Shown here: positions 17,547 through 28,100 of the stretch, piece by piece
How positions within the stretch are numbered: position 1 is the stretch's first letter
How the letters are laid out: every line of letters begins with the position of its first letter
Program-made: the position numbers and the translations under genes
Notes under the pieces: model-generated
What the model was told of the DNA's origin: nothing
The model's database searches: none
The model's input: only the letters and a program-made list of their open reading frames with translations
Assembly: GCA_964351855.1 (NCBI GenBank)
Contig: CAYGQD010000004.1
Location: 19,882-83,881, forward strand
Length of the DNA: 64,000 nt
Direction of reading: 5' to 3'
Source of the DNA: JBCDHN01 sp964351855
GTDB lineage: Bacteria; Verrucomicrobiota; Verrucomicrobiia; Verrucomicrobiales; DEV007

Positions 17547-20500
17547 TCACTTCTGAGCGAGGTCGGAATCGCTTCGTCCCCCATAGACGAGGAAACCGAG
17601 AAGATCCATGACCTCAGTCTCATTGAAGGAGTCCAACAGTCCTGGCGGCATCATGGAGACCGGGGATGGCTGAATCGCGGCGACTTCGTTTCGATCAATG
17701 CCTTCAAGCCGTGTGGGATCTTGCATTTCTGTATTCACAAAGAGCTTTTCTCCTTCTTGATCGACGATTTGTCCGATGATGGTGGATTGATCCTTCTTGG
17801 TGATCATCACTGAGCTGTATTGACTGCTGATGTGGCCACTGGGATTGAGAATGTGGTCGAGGATGTCTTTTGCTCCAAAGCGTGATGTCAAATCCTTAAG
17901 ATCGGGGCCAATGGCTCGACCCTCAGGGCCAAAACTGTGGCACGACTGGCAAGAGGCAGCGCTGAACAAGCGCCGTCCGTTTTCCAGATGGGCATTGCGC
18001 AATCTCGTGCTCAAGTTTTGGTCAAAGTCATGAATGGTCCAGGATTTCACAAACGACCGTTGCGCATGGGACGCGAACGCGAGTTTGTTGACGGGGTCAT
18101 CGCTTAACAGGGCGCTCAATTCCTGCTTTTCTTCCTCGCTCAAAAGGGAGAGAGCCATTTCCCGCATGTTGCTGAGATAATCGGGAAGGGATGCACCGCC
18201 CTTGAAGTCTTGCGCCTGGAGAAACCAATTCAAAAAGCGGCTCCGGAGCTCGGGGGTCCAGCCCACCTTGAGGTGGCAGAGGGATTTCGCATATCCGATT
18301 TGCTCTTCTTGAGAAGTGGCAAGCTCCAGGCGTTCAATTGCGGATTTGGCGACTTCTTCCGCTTGAAGGAAAACGAGGAGTTCTAGCATCTCCGTATCCA
18401 AAGCGGTCGATTTGGCAGGAAATCGTGCGGCCCACTTCGCGACTAACTGATCGCGGAAATGAGCAGGCGGCGGTCCCATCCGGCTGAAGAGAACCGCGTA
18501 GACGCGGGCCAGATCGACTTTTTCGGTTTCGTCGAGATTCTCCCAGTAAAGGGCATCCAAACTATCGATAATGTCTGTCTGCGTCTCTGGGGAGCCCAAA
18601 CGGACCAAAGCCATGAGGGATTCGATCTTTGCCCGGGGATGAACTTCCCGGAGAGCTCGTTTCATCCAGGTTTCGATGGGCTGGTGTTCCAGCACGGTGC
18701 GGGCCGCGAATCGGACGCTTCGATCGGGGTGAATGAGATATGGCCAAGCGGTATCGACCGTTCCAGGAATGGCATGTCCATGAAATTGCTCCAGAGCTTT
18801 ACGCAACTGGAACGCGACGGGGAATTCGTTGCTTTGAGGTGTTTCAGGTTCCGTAGAATCCGTTCCCACATAGCTCACCCGATAGAGGCCGGATTGGGTA
18901 TTGCGTCCTCCAATGGTGAAGTAGAGTGCTCCGTCCTCGTGCACCAAAATATCGGTCAGAGGAAGGGGATGAGCGCTGAGGAATTCCTCGAATTTGGCCC
19001 GATAGCTACCATCTTGGGGGCGAGGATGGATCGCATAGATTCGTCCATGGCTCCAATCGCAGGCAAAGAGCGCTTCCTGATATTTTGCGGGAAACGTTGC
19101 CCCATAGCCGAACGTGATTCCGGTGGGGGCGCCGGTGCCAACTTCGAGCACCGGAGGAACACTATCGAAGTAGTAGCTGGGCCACTTTCCGCCGCCACCG
19201 CGCCAGCCAAACTCGGCTCCACTGACAACGTGATAGATCCTGGTCGGGCGATACCAGGGAGTCCCCAGGTCCCACTCCATATCGGAGTCGAAAGCGAAAA
19301 GCTCTCCATCACGTCGAAAAGCGGCATCGAAATCGTTACGCAGTCCGGTCGCCACGATTTCCCATTTGTTGCCTTCCGGATCGGTTTTGGCAATCCAACC
19401 GCCCGGTGCCGTAGCATGGTCCATGAATTGCTTCCCTTTTGGGCGATCCAATAACAGGTCATCCTGCCAGGCGTCTTGAATTCGGGTTCGATGCCATTCT
19501 GGAACCGGAGTCTCATTCCCAACGCAGACGTAGAGGGATGCGCCATCGGGACCCAAGACCACGGAATGAGGGCCATGTTCGCCACCGATGTTTTCGAAGA
19601 CTTTCAAGTTCTCGACGAGATCAAATCGGTCGTCACCATCGATATCGCGGACTCGGTAAAGGCCTCGACCACCAAACTCATCCGAATTCACGATCACGTA
19701 AAGACTATCGAAGGCGTAGAGTAAGCCTTGCGCGTGTCCGATCTCCAACTCGATTCTGGTAACATCCTCTGATTTCAGGCTTTGGCCCGGCTGGGGTGGA
19801 GTCATCCGATAGAGACCGCCAAATTGGTCTGAGGTAATGAGACGGCCCTGATCATCAGAGCACATCGCCACCCAGGAACCTTGCTGCTCTTTCGGGACCG
19901 AATAGAGGCGTTCGACTTGGAAGCCTGGCATCACCCGAATTTGCCCTGCTGGCGTTGCTTGATCGCCAAAAGGATGTTTCGCGGCATAGGGTTCTGAGGT
20001 TGTCTCGGTGGCGGGCTGGGCCTGCACCGGTTTTTTCTCTGTCGGAGGAGTCGTTTCTGGTTTCGACTCGACCTCAACAACCGGCTTCGGTTGTGGCGTT
20101 GGCTCAGGTTTGGGAAGGGGATTGATTGCGACAGTTGCGGCGGGGATCTGCTTGATTCCGGCGGCGATTAACAGCGAATCACGATCGACCTTGGCTCGTG
20201 CCCCCTGACCCAGAGCGCCAAATGAGGTGGGATTCCCCCAGCCTGAATCGTCACAAGCGGGCGATTTCCAGTTTCCCGGGACGGAGGTGGCAATCTTCCA
20301 GGATTCGTCCGAAACGATGGCCGCAGTTGCGCCATTGATTGAGGCGGAGAGTTGAAAGAGTAGCCCTGCATCCAAATCTCCTCCATTGAAACCTTCGATC
20401 GCGATAAGATTGGAACCTTTGTCAAGGCGAGATGCAATATCCTCATAGTAGAGGTTTTCCCAACCGCGCTGAATGGTGAGCTTTTCCCCGTTCACATAGA

Positions 20501-20702
20501 TCACCATGACGTCGGCTGCAGCCCAAAGGTGGGCTTGCTGCGGTTTTTCGGGAAGAGTGAACGTCTTGCGAAAGAATACGCTCTGGTTTTTCTGCGCTTG
20601 GGGGCCTTTCCAGATCCATTCCGGTTCAGCGGCAAAACCGGTTGAAACGAGGGCCAGGCAAAGGACTGACCATAGGGTTCGAGAGGGGAGGAGTGAGATC
20701 AT
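17547..20702 (-). CDS. PVC-type heme-binding CxxCH dehydrogenase
   Basis: Large periplasmic protein (1,051 residues from the chosen ATG) of the type found almost only in Planctomycetes and Verrucomicrobia. Order: signal peptide (SLLPSRTLWSVLCLALVSTG), an N-terminal sugar-binding-like domain (PEWIWKGPQAQKNQSVFFRK) and a Pro/Glu-rich linker. A beta-propeller dehydrogenase-like domain follows (VMPGFQVERLYSVPKEQ, WVAMCSDDQGRLITSDQFGG, FAFDSDMEWDLGTPWYRPTR). HEAT-like helices come next, then a C-terminal cytochrome c with CQSCH (first Cys near residue 918) and the distal Met region VSMMPPGL. The frame opens at a TTG (20732), but the ATG at 20702 fits the signal peptide better. A TATTAT hexamer at 20744-20749 (minus) may be its -10 box. 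First gene of a likely operon with the sulfatase and the photolyase. Confidence 0.93.
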   Translation of the reverse strand: MISLLPSRTLWSVLCLALVSTGFAAEPEWIWKGPQAQKNQSVFFRKTFTLPEKPQQAHLWAAADVMVIYVNGEKLTIQRGWENLYYEDIASRLDKGSNLIAIEGFNGGDLDAGLLFQLSASINGATAAIVSDESWKIATSVPGNWKSPACDDSGWGNPTSFGALGQGARAKVDRDSLLIAAGIKQIPAATVAINPLPKPEPTPQPKPVVEVESKPETTPPTEKKPVQAQPATETTSEPYAAKHPFGDQATPAGQIRVMPGFQVERLYSVPKEQQGSWVAMCSDDQGRLITSDQFGGLYRMTPPQPGQSLKSEDVTRIELEIGHAQGLLYAFDSLYVIVNSDEFGGRGLYRVRDIDGDDRFDLVENLKVFENIGGEHGPHSVVLGPDGASLYVCVGNETPVPEWHRTRIQDAWQDDLLLDRPKGKQFMDHATAPGGWIAKTDPEGNKWEIVATGLRNDFDAAFRRDGELFAFDSDMEWDLGTPWYRPTRIYHVVSGAEFGWRGGGGKWPSYYFDSVPPVLEVGTGAPTGITFGYGATFPAKYQEALFACDWSHGRIYAIHPRPQDGSYRAKFEEFLSAHPLPLTDILVHEDGALYFTIGGRNTQSGLYRVSYVGTDSTEPETPQSNEFPVAFQLRKALEQFHGHAIPGTVDTAWPYLIHPDRSVRFAARTVLEHQPIETWMKRALREVHPRAKIESLMALVRLGSPETQTDIIDSLDALYWENLDETEKVDLARVYAVLFSRMGPPPAHFRDQLVAKWAARFPAKSTALDTEMLELLVFLQAEEVAKSAIERLELATSQEEQIGYAKSLCHLKVGWTPELRSRFLNWFLQAQDFKGGASLPDYLSNMREMALSLLSEEEKQELSALLSDDPVNKLAFASHAQRSFVKSWTIHDFDQNLSTRLRNAHLENGRRLFSAASCQSCHSFGPEGRAIGPDLKDLTSRFGAKDILDHILNPSGHISSQYSSVMITKKDQSTIIGQIVDQEGEKLFVNTEMQDPTRLEGIDRNEVAAIQPSPVSMMPPGLLDSFNETEVMDLLGFLVYGGRSDSDLAQK

Positions 20703-20853
20703 GGGGCGGTTTCTCAAAAGCGGGTCGCGCAAGTGTGGTTTTTATAATAAACGCAAAAAACCAAAATGAATACTCATAATTTATGGGTTCCCTCATTTTT
20801 CCCTCCTGACGGTTTGAGACGTGGGTGCGGAAACTTCTATGCTCCGCTCCAGG

Positions 20854-21495
20854 TTACTCAGCGCTTTCCCGAGGCACGAATCGGGGCGAGTAGATCATCC
20901 GCCGCTGCTGAGACCATTGATTGATCCAGACTCGAAAACGCTGGCCCATCGGGACTTGATCAGAGACGGCAGAGGCGGTCTGGGCAAGATTCGAGGGGGC
21001 TCCTTCCCGAAAGAACGCGACCTGAAGAGGGGTATCACGCAATTCTGAATCGATCAGTGCCTTCGCGCTAAGGGTTTTTCCGGGAGATAGCGTGGTGTAG
21101 TTCATCCCCGCATTTCCACACCAGGCTACCAATCCTTTGGGTTCGATGCCGGGTGCGATTACCTCGTAAAAGAGGAAGTCCGCGCTCTGCCCGGGAATCG
21201 ATACTTCCTGGTTCGAGACGTTTCTGAGCCGAACTTCCACCACAAAATCACCGCTGGAATCCATCGTGACCGCCACAATGGAAGTTTGAACGAGAGCCGC
21301 TCGCCCGAACAGAAGGAGATAAAGGCCGGGCCCCACCAGAAACAGGACAATGAGCCACTTCCAGACTCGTGGCCCATGGGATTGGTTCCACCATGAGGGC
21401 TGTTTCGGGAACCATGGCATGCCAAAACTTAGCGGGATAAACGGAGGAGCGTCAACTTTCTCCTCCATCTGTCTTTTCGTTGACACGAGTGTCAC
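20854..21495 (-). CDS. Single-span membrane protein, unknown
   Basis: Protein of up to 213 residues. A membrane helix (about 46-66, VWKWLIVLFLVGPGLYLLLF) separates a short cytoplasmic N-terminus from an extracytoplasmic domain with an immunoglobulin-like strand pattern (SIVAVTMDSSGDFVVEVRLR, NQEVSIPGQSADFLFYEVIA, TLSPGKTLSAKALID). A basic C-terminus ends it (QQRRMIYSPRFVPRE). The listed start is GTG; the ATG nine codons in (21468) is equally possible. I do not recognise a family. It lies 150 bases upstream of the PVC cytochrome gene on the same strand. Confidence 0.6.
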   Translation of the reverse strand: MTLVSTKRQMEEKVDAPPFIPLSFGMPWFPKQPSWWNQSHGPRVWKWLIVLFLVGPGLYLLLFGRAALVQTSIVAVTMDSSGDFVVEVRLRNVSNQEVSIPGQSADFLFYEVIAPGIEPKGLVAWCGNAGMNYTTLSPGKTLSAKALIDSELRDTPLQVAFFREGAPSNLAQTASAVSDQVPMGQRFRVWINQWSQQRRMIYSPRFVPRESAE

Positions 21496-22118
21496 ATTTC
21501 TCTAAAACCTGACCAATTGAGATGCCGGGGTTTCCCTGGGAAGCCTCTCAACTTTCGCACTCGATGCCCCTCGATGGTCGAAGCCAGCAGACAAGTTTAT
21601 TTTCACGATACCGTTCCCCCTCTCCGCCTGATCGATGAATCAGCGGCGGTCGGAAGGTTTGTGGTCGTGGATGAATGGGTTACGCGAGAAGTGATTGAGT
21701 CGGCAGAAAACGCCGAAGGGAGAGAGGTTTTTGCCGATCTCCAAGAGGTGCAACCACCGCTCTTCGTGCTTCACACTTCTCCGTTTGGGGCAACGGCCGC
21801 GAGGCGACCCAAAACAAAGAGAATCCCGATCCTTCGACCTCGGCTTTCGCCGATTTCAACCGCTGGCGAGCGATTTCGGACTCACTATCTTCACCTGTTT
21901 GGCTCAGAGCCTCAGGATGTGCCCGGACGAAGTCCTGTGGTAGCTCAGTCTCGACCGGGTTCTCCCGCCGACGTTTTGACCGCCTTTGCCGTGGTTTTTG
22001 GGCGTTGCGCGGGCTTTTTCGTCTCCACCAATGTCAATTTCAAGACCCAGCCGCAACTGCCTCGCCAGGGCCTGGGACATCGTTCGCCCTTCAAGATCCC
22101 TAATTTCTGTATTTCCTG
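21496..22118. other. Region upstream of the giant gene, no convincing gene
   Basis: This 620-base stretch should hold the promoter of the giant gene. A plus-strand open frame (21517-22119) runs right up to its ATG but reads like unselected sequence (rich in Arg, Pro and Ser, no motifs). On the minus strand, a frame open from 22033 down to 21680 contains a protein-like stretch (ELPQDFVRAHPEALSQTGED) but has no ATG and no family signal. I could not identify a promoter or RNA gene. Confidence 0.35.
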
Positions 22119-25100
22119 ATGAAAAAACGTCCCGAAAGTCAAACCAACGCTTCGCTTCTCAAGCGCCTTCTCGGCAAGGAGGGTAACCAACCGGCTTCCG
22201 AAGGGAAGCGCGGCATGATGGCTGAGCTGTTGGAACCGAGAATTCTCTATTCGGCGGCTCCCGTCGAAGCGGATTCCGCTCCGGAGGCGGCTGAGAGCCC
22301 GACTGCTCAGCAAACAGTCGCTGCGGCAGCGGACCCCATCGCCGAGCAAGGCGTAGCGCCGAATTCCGGAATCGAGGCTAGTTCGGAAGCGACCGCCCCG
22401 GAAGCTGGAGCGGTCGAGGATGTGGTGAAGGGGGAAGCGAGTTCCGGAATCAGTCTCGATCAGGAGATTGTGGTGTTGGAAGATGGCGCCACTCCGGTTG
22501 CGGAAGAGTCGGATTCGCCGACAGACCTTACCGAGCAGGAACTGGGACCGATCGTTCAGGAAGCGATTCGGCGTTGGACGGATTCCGGTCTTTCCGAGGA
22601 CCAATTGGCCGCTCTATCACAGGCGACTTATGAAATCGCGGATCTCGGCTTGAACGCTTTGGGGGCGTTCTCCGGGAATCACATTGTCATTGATGACGAC
22701 GCAGCTGGGCAGAGTTGGTTTGTCGATTTCACGCCGGAAACGGACGAGGAGTTTGTTGCCATAAGCGTTTCGCGTTTCCAGGCCATCGATGGCGAGGAAT
22801 CGGATTCACGAATCGACCTTCTCACCGTGGTCATGCACGAGCAAGGTCATGCTCTGGGGCTGGTGGATGTTGAGACGCTGGACTCGGGACTGGCCCTCAT
22901 GTTCGAAGAATTGGGGAAAGGGGAGCGGCGAGTTGCCGTTGCCGGACAGGCGGAAGGTGCTGAGCCAGGCTCTCTCGACGGGCAACACCTTCTCACGGCG
23001 CTGGATGATTCCATCGCCGTGGATGCGGTCGTGGTGACGAATATTACCAGTGAGAATGGTCTTCTTGCGAATGATCTTCCAACCGGACCGCTTCAACCCA
23101 CCACAGGGGCGGAGATGTTCATCGATGCGTCGGCAGATCCGGACAATGACGATCGTGCCGAGGATCAGGCGGGCTCGGGATTTGAGTTGTTGTTAGACAC
23201 GGCTAATGGCGTTTCCAAGGTGCCGACTACGAGTGCGCTTCCGGGGATTTCGGCTGCCTATCAATTTCCTGGTGGGTTTGCGAACGCGACTGGTACGGCT
23301 TCGAATGAGGGAGGAGCCTTGATCGTCGCTGAAGGCGGAACCGCTCAACTGTCGTTTCAGGAATTTGCCGGTGATTGGTCCAACGAGGATGTGACGATCG
23401 AAATTTGGGTGAAGCCGGAGAATCTGACGCCTTCTCCGACCAACGGGCAGATTATTTTTGAAGACGGCGGTGGTACCGGTCTCGGCTTTTTTGTCGATAA
23501 CAATGAGATTAGGATGCGAAAAGCCCCTGGAGGGGGAAATGTTGCCTATAATATCGCGACGGACCCATCCACCTTGCTAAAAGGGGCCCCGACAGCGGAG
23601 TTTATCCAAATCACGGGTACTTATGATGTTTCGGCCGGTTTGATGGAGATGTTCATCAACGGCACGTCTGTAGGAACCGCTAGTCCTGGAGGTGGTGACT
23701 GGAGCGGCGGCGACGCAGCCGGGATTGGTTCAGCCGGTGATGCAAATGTGGGGGGGATAGGGAACGACCAGGCGGCAACCGAGAGCTTTGATGGTCAGAT
23801 CTCCATCTTCCGGATCTACCGGGACCAGATTTTAACGGGAGCTGAAGTTCAGGCGAATTTTGATTCGGTCGCAAAACAGGTTTTGGAGATTACGGAAGTG
23901 AATGGCCAAGCGGTGAACGTTGGTGCTTCCGTGGCCCTGACCAAAGGCTCTGTGGTGGTTCAATCCGATGGCAGTCTGACTTACACGCCGACTTCTGGAG
24001 CAGGTGGGGATACGGAATCATTCACCTATACGGTTGTCGATCATTCCGATCTCTCGAGCGATACACGCACGGTGACACTCAATTTAGTCGCGAACGTGGC
24101 GCCGACGCCGGTGGATGACACTGAAAACACGCTCGAAAACGGCACAGTCCTTGTCGATGTATTGGCCAATGATACTGATCCGGATACCGGAGACAACAGC
24201 GGCTTGACACTGACGGCCTTTGACATGGCCTCCCCGAGCGGTGGTATCATCACGCTGGAAGCCGGGCAATTGCGCTACAATCCGAATGGCCAATTCGAGA
24301 CCCTCGCGCCGGGTGAAAGCGGCACGGACACGTTTACCTACACGGTTTCTGACGGGATTTCATCGACCGTGGCCAATGTAACGATCACGATCAACGGCGA
24401 GAACGATCTACCGGTGGCGAACGCGGACTCCGGAAGCGTTGCCGAAAATGGGGCGACGGTGAGTATCGACATTACCGGCAATGACACCGATGTGGATGTG
24501 CCAGCCCAAGATCTGGAGGTGCAGAGCATTGGAGCCGTGGCAAGTGGAGCGATTGTGACGATCAACCCGGACGGTGACGGAATCACCTACGATCCCAATG
24601 GCCTTTTTGAAAGCCTGGCAGTTGGTGAAAGCACGACGGATAATTTCAATGTCACCATCCATGACGGAAGTGGGGGCACTTCGACCGCGCAGGTAACGGT
24701 AACGATCAACGGTGCCAATGATGATCCTAACGCAGGCACGAATGCTGAGACGACCGACGAAGCCACCGTTTTGAATGGCAATGCTTCCGTCTTAATCGGG
24801 AGTGATCCAGATACGCTCGATCAGGTGGCGGTTTCCGAGGTTCGAGATTCGGATGGAAACGTGATTGCCTTCGATTCGACGGTTACCCTTCCTTCCGGTG
24901 CGACCTTGAGTGTCGCTTCGAACCTGCAAACCATTGCGGAGTTCGGGACGATAACCAATCTGGATGGGAACATGCAAACCATCACCCTCAGTCGCGAATT
25001 CGTGGATCCCATCGTGATCATGAGCGGACTATCCAATGACGGAGCCGCCACGGATGGGGACACCGCTGTTCCGCGGGTTACTTCCGTGATTAATCCGGGA

Positions 25101-28100
25101 GGATCAAACACCCAGTTCACGGTGCTTGCGGCAGAGCCGACGGCGCATGACATCACAACCGGGGATGGAGATACCATTACTCCCAACACCCCGACGGACC
25201 GGACCGTGGTCGAAACGGCGAGTTACATCGTCATTGAGAGAGGCCAGTGGCAGCTTCCGGACGGCACCCGGATCTTCGCGGATTCATTGAGTACGGCTAC
25301 GCTCATGACCGCATTGGACACCGTAAATCTTCCCGCGAATCACTTCTCCAACTCGCCGACGGTGATTTCAACGGTCCAGACAAACAACAACAGCGATCTG
25401 TATCTCAACACGCGTCAGGCCAACACTTCCAGCAATAGCTTTCAGGTTGCGCTGGAGAGTGCCTCCAACGTCGATACGATTTCGGCTGCGGAGACCATTG
25501 GTTATCTCGCGATCGAGCGCGGCACAGGCGATTGGAGTGGCAACCCGTTTGAAGCGGGCCGGACTCCGCAGGATGCCGACAATGGTGTATCGACCCGCAA
25601 CTTCTCCCAGACCTTCGTTTCGGCACCGGCACTTCTCACCCAGATTTCCGACGATGCGGGGGCTGATGACGTGGTGAGCCGCTACAGCAACGTGACGGTT
25701 AACGGATTCAATTATCTTGGTGAGGAAGATACCACAACCGATGAGGAGATTGGCCGCTCGGCGGAGACTCTGGATTACATCGCGCTGCAAGGTTCCGGGC
25801 TATTGCAGGCCTTGGACACTTCAGGGGGAGCGCAGGCGCTGAATGGATCGTTTGTCTACGATCCTAACGGTGTCTTTGAGAGTCTGGGCGACGGTGAGAG
25901 CGTGACAGATACCTTTTCGTATACCATCACCGACAACAATGGAGCGAAGACGACTTCGACCGTCACTTTGACGATCAACGGAGTAAACGATGATCCGTCA
26001 GCCACGGATGACACGTTTTCCGTGGCATCTGGCGCTGGCGCGACGGTCCTCGGGAACGTGCTCTTGGGTGGTGGCCCGAATGTCGCGGATTCCGACCCGG
26101 ACTTTGATCCGGTCACGGTCGTTTCTTACGAAGACGGTGGGGGCGCAATCCTGGCGGGCAACGCACTGACAACACAGGCTGGCGGAGTGGTGACCATTTC
26201 AGCTGCAGGAGAAATTACTTATGATGGTTCTGGAGTGACGGGAGCCGCAAACTCGACGGTTGTCGATACCTTCACCTACACGATTGAAGATGATGGCACG
26301 CCCACGGGGACGGCGACGGGGACGATCACGGTTGATGTGGTGATTGCGGCTCCTCCCGCGATTGCGGATGATACCTACACGACGACGGAAGATGCCACGG
26401 TCGTGAGAGTTCCGGGAGATGGCGATGATCTGCTCGACAACGATGAAGCGGGCACGACCGTTGATATTACGAATTCAGATTCGATCTCGCTGAATGGCGC
26501 GACGATTACCTACTCCGGCACGGGCAACGAGGGTGACGGCGGATTCATTTACGATCCAACCGGATCTGCCCTATTCCAGAGCCTGGCGGCGGGCGAATCG
26601 ATTGTTGATACGTTCAACTACCAGATTCTGAATGCGAGCGGGGCTCCGAACAGCGCCACGGTGACGGTCACGGTGAACGGCGCAGGCGCGATTGAAATCA
26701 ATACCAATCTCACGATGCCGGTTACGTTTCTCGGCTTGAGCGAACCGGGGACCGATGGGACGGCTGACACGATCACCCTCGCCGAATCCGGAGGAAACCT
26801 GGAGATTCAGATCAATGGTGAAACCTTGCGCAGTGTGCCTCTCGCTGGACTATCGGGACCGACTGACATTGTCATTACCGGGTCCGATGATGGGGATACG
26901 ATCGATATCGGCGCTCTCAGCCACGCCAATATTGGCACCCTCACGATTGATTCGGTGGGTGGGGCTGATGTAGTGAACATCAATGGTGCTTTGGACATTG
27001 GCGGTCTCGTGGTTTCAGCGGAAACCACGAATTTGTTCGCCGACATCACGACCAGCGGTGATCAAGCTTATCATAACGCGGTAACTTTGGCTGCTGATGT
27101 TTTGGTGACGGCAGCGAATGTTACCTTTCACAGCACGATCGACTCGGACAGCACCGCTCGTGCGCTTTCGATTTCCTCGCCAGGCACGATGCGGATCAAT
27201 GGTGATGTGGGACAAACTGCCGCGCTCGCCAGTTTGGATACTTCCGTCCATGCGGCAGGCACCCTCGAGTTTGCAGGCGGTTTCGACTTGCTGCAGGGTT
27301 TGGTAGAGTGGGAGTTTGATGTCAGCCGTGAAGCAGACACCGGGGATAATCAATTAAGCGATTTGCAGGGATCCGGTTTCGTCCTGGATGGTTCCACGGC
27401 GGCTGGACTCGAGGTAACTTACGTGGACGTGTCGGCCGGTTCGGGAACTCCATCCGGCTTTGCCAACATTACTGCAGCGGCGGATTTGGTGGGTGGCAGC
27501 ACCAATGATTTGGCGGAAGGTGGTTTCGCGGTTGGTGGGACAGATGATTCTCCGCTGGGAATTGGCAACGGCTTTACGGATGGCGACGCTAGTTTCGAAC
27601 TGTGGGTTAGCCCGGACACCCTGACGGCGACAAATGCGCAGGCTCTCTGGGAGACCGGTGGTGGCACCGGTGTGGGCATTGCCATTTTAAATGACGGACG
27701 CTTGGCCTTCCGCGATGCAGCCGGGTCAGATCCGAACATGACCTACGATTTGCTGAATGATCCGAATGGTGTGCTGACCGTGGCACCAGTCGGCGGAGTG
27801 TATCAAAAACAGTGGATTCATATTGTCGGCTCGCTCGACAACGCAGGCAACCGGATGACTTTGCTCGTCAACGGCCAGCAAGTCGCGACAGACACCGGAA
27901 CGGTTGATAATTGGGACGGTGGAGACGGTGCGGCGATTGGCGCGATAGGAGGAGCTAATATGGGAGGCTGGGGCAATACCACGAATCCTGGGCCCCAGTT
28001 CCAGAGTTTTGATGGCCAAGTCGGCGTTTTTCGCCTTTACGGTAGTGCGTTGGATGCAGCGGATGCGTTGAATAACTTCAATTTTGCAAATGCATCCAAT

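Noticed and set aside
18459..19454. Plus-strand open frame of 331 codons
   Set aside because: Antisense to the PVC heme-binding dehydrogenase, which has clear domains on the minus strand.
21517..22119. Plus-strand open frame of 200 codons ending at the start codon of the giant gene
   Set aside because: Arg/Pro/Ser-rich sequence without motifs, membrane helix or conserved pattern, and no ribosome-binding site. It is treated as a chance frame.
21945..22604. Minus-strand open frame of 219 codons over the start of the giant gene
   Set aside because: Mostly antisense to the conserved LEPR region, and its composition is that of a shadow frame.
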